Shown here one piece after another: positions 59,177-64,000 of a stretch of 64,000 nt of DNA (the stretch's first letter is position 1; each line of letters starts with the position of its first letter). The notes beneath the pieces were generated by a model. The model made no database searches. It had not been told where the DNA came from and saw nothing but the letters and a program-made list of their open reading frames with translations. The position numbers were made by a program, and so were the translations under genes. Origin of the DNA: Ga0074139 sp964515195 (lineage in GTDB: Bacteria > Bdellovibrionota > Bdellovibrionia > Bdellovibrionales > Bdellovibrionaceae); the NCBI GenBank assembly GCA_964515195.1, contig CAZETK010000006.1:13238-77237 (forward strand), in the 5' to 3' direction.

Positions 59177-61360
59177 ATGGAGGAAAATCTGAGACTGTTG
59201 CCCCGCAAAAACGTCTTTCATCCTTCTAAGAATTGCTGGCGAGTGCAGCGCGCTGAACATACTCGTTTAATTGTCGATTGTGCTGACTACTATCGTGCCC
59301 TTCATGAATCCATTGTGAAAGCACGTCATAGTATTTTTATTTTAGGTTGGGAAATTGATAGTCACGTAAGGTTATTGCGAGGAGAAGAAGAAAAAAAAAG
59401 TTCTTACCCAACCCGAGCTCTTGAACTTCTCGCTTGGAAAGCCACAGAAAATCCTGAAATCAACATCTATCTGTGTCGGTGGGATGCTTCCGTTATTTTT
59501 GTCATGGATCGCGAATTATTACCAGAGTTGGCGTGGTCGGCTAATACCCCCGAAAATGTTCATGTTTATCTGGACAACAAAGTTCCTTTCTGTGGAAGTC
59601 ATCATCAAAAGGTCGTGGTGATTGACGATGAGCTCGTTTTCACTGGAGGTATGGATTTGGCTCGACAGCGGTGGGATGAAAAAGATCATCCAATCCATCA
59701 TCCAGAGCGGGTAGATGAAAATGGGCCTTACGGACCTTACCATGACGTTCAAGTAGTTTTGGATGGCCCTGTCACGCAGAGTTTTTCAGAACTTGTCAGG
59801 TATCGATGGAGGCAAGCGGCCGGCTACGAGGCGGTTCCCGCGCGAAGTGATCGCCCCAGAAGTTGGAATGAGCCTGTTCCGACTTGGCCAAAAAGATTCC
59901 CCCCTCAGGTTTCAAAGATTGACTGTGCTATTTCACGAACATTTCCAGAGATGGGGGATCAAAAACCTGTTCAGGAAATTCGAAAAATGTATCTGGATCT
60001 GATCAGTGCAGCCAAGGAGTTTATCTATATAGAAAATCAATTTTTAACGGCCGAAGAGATTGCCGAGGCTTTAAATCGCCGCTTGAAAGAGGTTCCCCAA
60101 CTTCGAGTTTTAATCATTAGCTCCTACAACCCAAAGGGGATCTGGGAAAGAGCCTCGATGTGGGCAGGCCGGATAAGCTTCAAAGAAATATTGGAAAAAG
60201 AGATACACCGAGATAGAGTGCGACTAGCCTACTCTAAGATTGTCGATGAAAAATCAGTTGCGTGTTCCAAGCGCATTCATGCGAAGGTATTTATCGTGGA
60301 TGATAAATATTTAACCGTGGCTTCGTCCAATCTCAATCACCGCTCAATGGCGATGGATACGGAATGTGATGTGACTTTCTTTGGATCTGACGAAGATAAA
60401 AGACGTTGGATCTTAGACATGCGCAATTCTCTGCTCGCTGAGCATACGGGACGAACGACTGAAGAAGTTGAAGAACTCTTCCGTCAGAAGGCCCCAATGA
60501 ATCTTATTTTGAATACAGGAGTCACTGGAAAATATGGTTTGTATGAAGTTGAAGACCATCTTTTTACAGATAAAAGCTTACGACCGATAGCCGACAGGTT
60601 CGCCGATCCCGAGTCTCCTTTGTTAAGCTATGTCACACTCACGCCCTCAGCGCCAGGAAAGGTGGAGCCCGTGCGGAACCCTCGCAAGCATCGTTTACTT
60701 TTGGCGCTGATCGTAGGTTTATTATTTGTGGGTTTGGGCAGTTATGCTCAAAGTCACCCCGAATGGTTAAGCACCGAACAGATTACAGGTTTTCTTGAGA
60801 GGGCTCGTGATTCGCGATTCGCACTTCCGCTAGTTTGCTTAGCCTATATCGTAGGCGGATTCGTTTTGTTCCCAGTTACATTGATGTCCATTATTACAGC
60901 CGCTGTCTTCGGGGCCCTTTTGGGCCCTATCTATGGACTGTGTGGAGCTCTTTCCAGTGCGGCCATCATGTTCTGGCTAGGGCATCTGGCGGGACTGCGA
61001 GGCTTGCGTAAACTTTTTGGAAGTCGAATCCAGTATATTGACAAAAAATTTCACCGGTCCGGCATCATCGGCGTTGTTGTCATTCGTCTTCTGCCCATTG
61101 CCCCTTACACTCTAGTTAATTTGGCGGCCGGAATTTCTTCTATCCCTTTCTTTGACTTTATAATGGGCACTTTGCTGGGGTTTTTACCCGGATTTATTGC
61201 CAAAGGATTCGTCGGAGATTCCCTTTTAAAAACCTTTGTTGAACCAACACCCCGATCCGTCAGCTATCTAATTTTGGGAATCACTTTATGGCTCGGTTTG
61301 ATTATGGTTTCTTACCGTTTCGCCAAGCGCTGGCAAAGGACTCATACCGTTTCACCTTGA
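59177..61360 (+). CDS. Phospholipase D-like/VTT (DedA-like) fusion protein
   Basis: 727 residues. N-terminal 480: two HKD motifs, HHQKVVVIDDELVFTGGMD (about 140-158) and HAKVFIVDDKYLTVASSNLNHRSMAMDTE (about 370-398), both complete, hence a PLD-type phosphodiesterase. Residues about 510-727: a VTT/SNARE-associated (DedA-like) membrane domain with about six helices, including GGFVLFPVTLMSIITAAVFGALLGPIYG and VVVIRLLPIAPYTLVNLAAG. AGGAAG precedes the ATG. PLD-VTT fusions exist in other proteobacteria; likely a membrane-phospholipid enzyme tied to a lipid-scramblase-like domain. Confidence 0.9.
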   Translation: MEENLRLLPRKNVFHPSKNCWRVQRAEHTRLIVDCADYYRALHESIVKARHSIFILGWEIDSHVRLLRGEEEKKSSYPTRALELLAWKATENPEINIYLCRWDASVIFVMDRELLPELAWSANTPENVHVYLDNKVPFCGSHHQKVVVIDDELVFTGGMDLARQRWDEKDHPIHHPERVDENGPYGPYHDVQVVLDGPVTQSFSELVRYRWRQAAGYEAVPARSDRPRSWNEPVPTWPKRFPPQVSKIDCAISRTFPEMGDQKPVQEIRKMYLDLISAAKEFIYIENQFLTAEEIAEALNRRLKEVPQLRVLIISSYNPKGIWERASMWAGRISFKEILEKEIHRDRVRLAYSKIVDEKSVACSKRIHAKVFIVDDKYLTVASSNLNHRSMAMDTECDVTFFGSDEDKRRWILDMRNSLLAEHTGRTTEEVEELFRQKAPMNLILNTGVTGKYGLYEVEDHLFTDKSLRPIADRFADPESPLLSYVTLTPSAPGKVEPVRNPRKHRLLLALIVGLLFVGLGSYAQSHPEWLSTEQITGFLERARDSRFALPLVCLAYIVGGFVLFPVTLMSIITAAVFGALLGPIYGLCGALSSAAIMFWLGHLAGLRGLRKLFGSRIQYIDKKFHRSGIIGVVVIRLLPIAPYTLVNLAAGISSIPFFDFIMGTLLGFLPGFIAKGFVGDSLLKTFVEPTPRSVSYLILGITLWLGLIMVSYRFAKRWQRTHTVSP

Positions 61361-61583
61361 GACAGATGGATGTCGATCTTTTTAGATTGTCGCGCCCTTG
61401 TACACTCTTGCTGATTCCCTTGTGAATGCGCCACTTTGCTGGACATTCCTGCAAAAATTCCAAAATGAGTCGACAGACCCTTTCCATAAACTGGGGTGGG
61501 TTGCGATAGGTTGAATTTAAGCCGTTCAGAATGGGATGAGCTGATCGGCAGGGTTTATGCAGCAGCACAATGTAGGGGGAAGT

Positions 61584-62048
61584 GTGACTCGGATATTTAT
61601 AACCATACTGCTTATAGCCGGTTTCTCGCACGCTGATACGAAAGTCACAATACGTGATATCAGCCAGGCTTATCAAAACTCGCAAAAGGCTTTCTCCGAA
61701 GCCGAAAATACAAAGAGTATTGAGCGTCTTTTAAGAAGCCTTACCCTTGCTGATGATTCCAATAAATCGGCCCGAGAGATGATCCAGATGTATGAACCAA
61801 AGAACGATGCCGAGCAAAGGATGAAAAATCGTCTAAGCCAAAAGCTCGCGGAAGACGCCGATTTCTTACGAGACTTTAAAGTGGATCTTGGCTTAGCTGA
61901 GGTTGACTCTATTGAAAGCTATCGAACTTTAAGACTTAGCTTTTTACAAGATCCAGAGCAAAAGAACTATGTGATCAAGATGGATCTTCAAATGCTGATC
62001 ACGATGGACCAAAAATCAAAAACGAAATCAAGAATTACAACTAGATGA
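61584..62048 (+). CDS. Small secreted helical protein, unknown
   Basis: 154 residues from GTG 61584, behind AGGGGGAA; the frame extends to 61557 without a ribosome site. Signal peptide about 1-17 (IFITILLIAGFSHA). The mature part is charged and helical (YQNSQKAFSEAENTKSIERLLRSL, RMKNRLSQKLAEDADFLRDFKVDLGL). No family recognised. The region between the PLD-VTT stop (61360) and this start holds no gene or clear promoter. A strong terminator follows. Confidence 0.66.
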   Translation: MTRIFITILLIAGFSHADTKVTIRDISQAYQNSQKAFSEAENTKSIERLLRSLTLADDSNKSAREMIQMYEPKNDAEQRMKNRLSQKLAEDADFLRDFKVDLGLAEVDSIESYRTLRLSFLQDPEQKNYVIKMDLQMLITMDQKSKTKSRITTR

Positions 62049-62072
62049 CCCAACGACATCTCAAGTTGTAGT

Positions 62073-62106
62073 GCCCTGGGGAAGAGATTCCTCAGGGCTT
62101 TTTTTT
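62073..62106 (+). terminator. Rho-independent terminator
   Basis: GCCCTGGGGAA (62073-62083), loop GAGA, TTCCTCAGGGC (62088-62098): eleven pairs with one G-T, then eight Ts. Ends the 61584-62048 gene. Confidence 0.92.
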
Positions 62107-62236
62107 GCCTTTTGCCTCTGAAGTCGCGGCCTAGCTCATGACTTTCCGAATAATAGTCGAAAATATTGGCCACAAGCTCACAACAATAGTAGATAAAAGC
62201 CTGTCGAACTAAACCTCACACTGGAGGACGGGCCCT

Positions 62237-63901
62237 ATGACCTACCGCGGATTTTCCATCAGGAAACTGATTATGGGAATACTATTAACAGTCACCCCAA
62301 CAGTCTTCGCCAACCAAGAAGTTCTTAATATTGGCGTTGGGTCAGAATTTGAAAACTTGAATCCCCTCATTGGTAATCAAGCGGTGACGAAATATATGCT
62401 TTACATGGCTCACCGGCCTTTAGTTGTCTTAACGCCAGACCTGAAGTGGGAACCACGTATCATCAAAGAAATCCCAACATTGAAGAACAAGTTGCTGAAG
62501 AAAAAAGGTGAGGGTCTTGAGCTTGAGTTTATGTTTATCGATAACCTTAAGTGGGGCGATGGGACTCCCGTTACTTGTGCGGACTACAAACTTTCGTGGC
62601 AGGTGGGCCGTCACAAAAACGTCTCTATTCCGGATCGTGAACGTTTTGATAATATTGCGAATGTGAGCTGGAGCCAAGACAAACCCACTCACTGCAAAGT
62701 TGAAATGAAAAAAGCCAGATATGATTATTTTGTCAATTTCTTAGATTTGTTGCCTTCTCATTTAGAAGGACCCGTCTTTGAGAAATTTAAAGATAAGTCT
62801 CAAGGCTATGATCAAAACTCTCTTTATACGAAGAAGCCCACGCATCCAGGTCTTTATTTTGGACCTTACCGAATTTCCGAGGTGAAGTTGGGCAGTCACG
62901 TGATCCTAACGCCGAATCCACGATATCATGGAAAGAAGCCCTATTTTAAAAAAATCGTTTTTAAGTTGATTCCTAACACCAGTACCTTGGAAGCCAATTT
63001 GCGATCGAAAAATATTGACTTGATCGCATCCGCAGCAGGACTGAGTCTGGATCAATCTGTGGCTTTTGAAAAAAAAGTTAAAGCCGAAAAACTGGCTTAT
63101 GAAGTTCTTTACGAAGATGGCGTGATCTATGCTCATATCGATATGAACCTGGATAATCCCATACTTAAAGACATTAAAGTTCGAAGGGCGTTGGCACATG
63201 GATTCAACAAACAAGAAATCATCAATGCTCTGTTAGAAGGAAAAGGGGCCGTGGCCCATCACTTTGTGACGCAAAATGATCCTTGGTATGTAGAAGATGT
63301 GATGAAATATGAATTCAGCCGTCGAAAGGCCAATAAACTTTTGGATGAAGCGGGTTGGAAAATGGGGCCAGAAGGAGTCCGCATAAAAGACGGAAAAAAG
63401 TTAAGCCTAACGATTGTGGGCGCTGCCGGCGTTAAGCTGATTGATATGATCCAAGCCTATCTACAAGAGCAGTATAAGTCTTTAGGAGTGCAGCTGGTTA
63501 TTAAGAATGAGCCGCCACGGGTGTTCTTCGGAGTCACAACCAACCAAAGAAAGTTCGACTTAGCGATGTATTCATGGATTTCAAATCCTGAAAACAGCCC
63601 GCGTTCAACTCTTCACTCGATGTCAATTCCAACCAAGCAAAATTCATGGGCTGGTCAAAATTTTCCAGGCTATTCAAATCCACAAATGGATAAGATGATT
63701 GATGAGCTGGAAAAAGAGCTGGATTTTGAAAAACGGGCTGAAATCGCAAAGAAGGTTGTAAAAAAATATGCGGAAGATCTGCCTGTAATTCCTGTCTACT
63801 ACCGACCCAATACAACAGTGGTCCCAGCGGGAATCAAAAACTACCGCCTATCAGGACATCAGTACTATGAAACTCTGAACGTAGAGGATTGGACCTTCTA
63901 A
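62237..63901 (+). CDS. Oligopeptide-type ABC binding protein, family 5
   Basis: 554 residues, periplasmic. Signal peptide about 1-26 (LIMGILLTVTPTVFA-NQ). Family-5 features: NIGVGSEFENLNPLIGNQAVTKYM, ITGR-like segment GDGTPVTCADYKLSWQVG, YFGPYRISEVKLGSHVILTPNPRYHGKKPYFKKIVFKLIPN, IKVRRALAHGFNKQEIINALL and the final ...PVIPVYYRPNTTV. GGAGG lies eleven bases before the ATG. Permease and ATPase genes are not in the window but may follow. Dipeptides or oligopeptides are the family norm; cargo is not certain. Confidence 0.92.
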   Translation: MTYRGFSIRKLIMGILLTVTPTVFANQEVLNIGVGSEFENLNPLIGNQAVTKYMLYMAHRPLVVLTPDLKWEPRIIKEIPTLKNKLLKKKGEGLELEFMFIDNLKWGDGTPVTCADYKLSWQVGRHKNVSIPDRERFDNIANVSWSQDKPTHCKVEMKKARYDYFVNFLDLLPSHLEGPVFEKFKDKSQGYDQNSLYTKKPTHPGLYFGPYRISEVKLGSHVILTPNPRYHGKKPYFKKIVFKLIPNTSTLEANLRSKNIDLIASAAGLSLDQSVAFEKKVKAEKLAYEVLYEDGVIYAHIDMNLDNPILKDIKVRRALAHGFNKQEIINALLEGKGAVAHHFVTQNDPWYVEDVMKYEFSRRKANKLLDEAGWKMGPEGVRIKDGKKLSLTIVGAAGVKLIDMIQAYLQEQYKSLGVQLVIKNEPPRVFFGVTTNQRKFDLAMYSWISNPENSPRSTLHSMSIPTKQNSWAGQNFPGYSNPQMDKMIDELEKELDFEKRAEIAKKVVKKYAEDLPVIPVYYRPNTTVVPAGIKNYRLSGHQYYETLNVEDWTF

Positions 63902-64000
63902 CTTTTCTCTCATCTTATCTCGTGGAGAGGGAGGCGGGCTCCAGCGTTTAGAGACGCGGACTCGTGTCCTCGCCAGCATCCCCGCGCCTTCGGCGCAGGG
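63902..64000 (+). other. Non-coding end of the window
   Basis: 99 bases after the binding-protein stop. It contains a GCGCC-TTC-GGCGC stem (63984-63996) inside CCC...GGG, compatible with an RNA hairpin whose context is cut by the window edge. No gene seen. Confidence 0.4.

Noticed and set aside
61302..61685. 127-codon minus-strand frame at the end of the PLD-VTT gene
   Set aside because: Covers the end of one gene and the start of another on the opposite strand, with no ribosome site or family signal.
1..64000. tRNA, rRNA, insertion sequence, prophage, toxin-antitoxin or c-di-GMP riboswitch
   Set aside because: Looked for by eye on both strands and none could be supported.

Overview
The window is 64 kb of ordinary bacterial chromosome, densely coding, with short intergenic spaces, many ATGA/TAATG start-stop overlaps and mid-range base composition. 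The gene content points to a Gram-negative, flagellated, diderm bacterium that uses menaquinone: P- and L-ring genes flgH/flgI, lipoproteins with lipoboxes, MotA/MotB- and OmpA-type proteins, menA/menC/menE, and sigma-54 plus sigma-28 promoters. The combination (csrA-fliW behind flgKL, two flagellins, MltD-like transglycosylase, RmuC, MoxR-DUF58-TgpA) fits the Bdellovibrionota or a related deltaproteobacterial lineage. This assignment is inference from content, not a database match. I saw no rRNA, tRNA, CRISPR array, IS element or phage. Two runs of ten Ns (30058-30067, 44306-44315) are assembly gaps, and each interrupts a gene.

Layout. 1-2.0 kb: aspartate kinase (cut by the window edge) and a lytic transglycosylase on the minus strand. 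2.2-11.9 kb: flagellar rod/ring/hook-junction block flgF-flgG-flgA-flgH-flgI-flgJ-flgM-flgN-flgK-flgL, then csrA-fliW, with a sigma-54-type promoter before flgF and a sigma-28-type promoter before csrA. 12.8-19.2 kb, minus strand: chemotaxis operon cheA-cheW-mcp-cheR-cheD/cheB, the last two activities fused in one protein. 19.3-25.1 kb: an Fnr/Crp regulator, rmuC, a menaquinone operon (menA-menC-menE-ferredoxin) and a possible 2-oxoglutarate oxygenase. 25.2-29.8 kb: a sugar-type ABC importer with a YkgJ-type cysteine-rich protein. 29.9-34.6 kb: polyprenyl diphosphate synthase, a degenerate UbiA-fold protein, rsmJ, a membrane-protein gene split by one TAG, and a SpoIIE-type protein lacking catalytic acids. 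34.8-35.9 kb: citrate synthase.

36.2-41.5 kb holds the most unusual locus: three tightly packed genes for a MotB-like protein with a long coiled coil and 14-residue repeats before its OmpA domain, a MotA/ExbB-like channel protein, and an 893-residue FHA/coiled-coil/single-TM protein. I read this as a candidate ion-driven envelope motor with a phosphothreonine-reading cytoplasmic arm. 41.6-51.5 kb carries a HIT protein, a candidate small RNA with a 14-codon ORF and a near-perfect Shine-Dalgarno, D-Ala-D-Ala ligase, lipoproteins, a GNAT protein, ferredoxin-nth, a DoxX-like protein and a thiamine importer (thiB-thiP-thiQ).

51.5-57.8 kb: two 274-residue flagellins, each behind a sigma-28 promoter and a structured leader, flanking a convergent moxR-DUF58-tgpA operon. 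The likely circuit is FlgM/sigma-28 controlling csrA-fliW and both flagellin genes, with CsrA/FliW acting on flagellin mRNA leaders. 57.9-64 kb: a secreted alpha/beta hydrolase, a PLD-VTT fusion protein, a small secreted protein and an oligopeptide-type binding protein.
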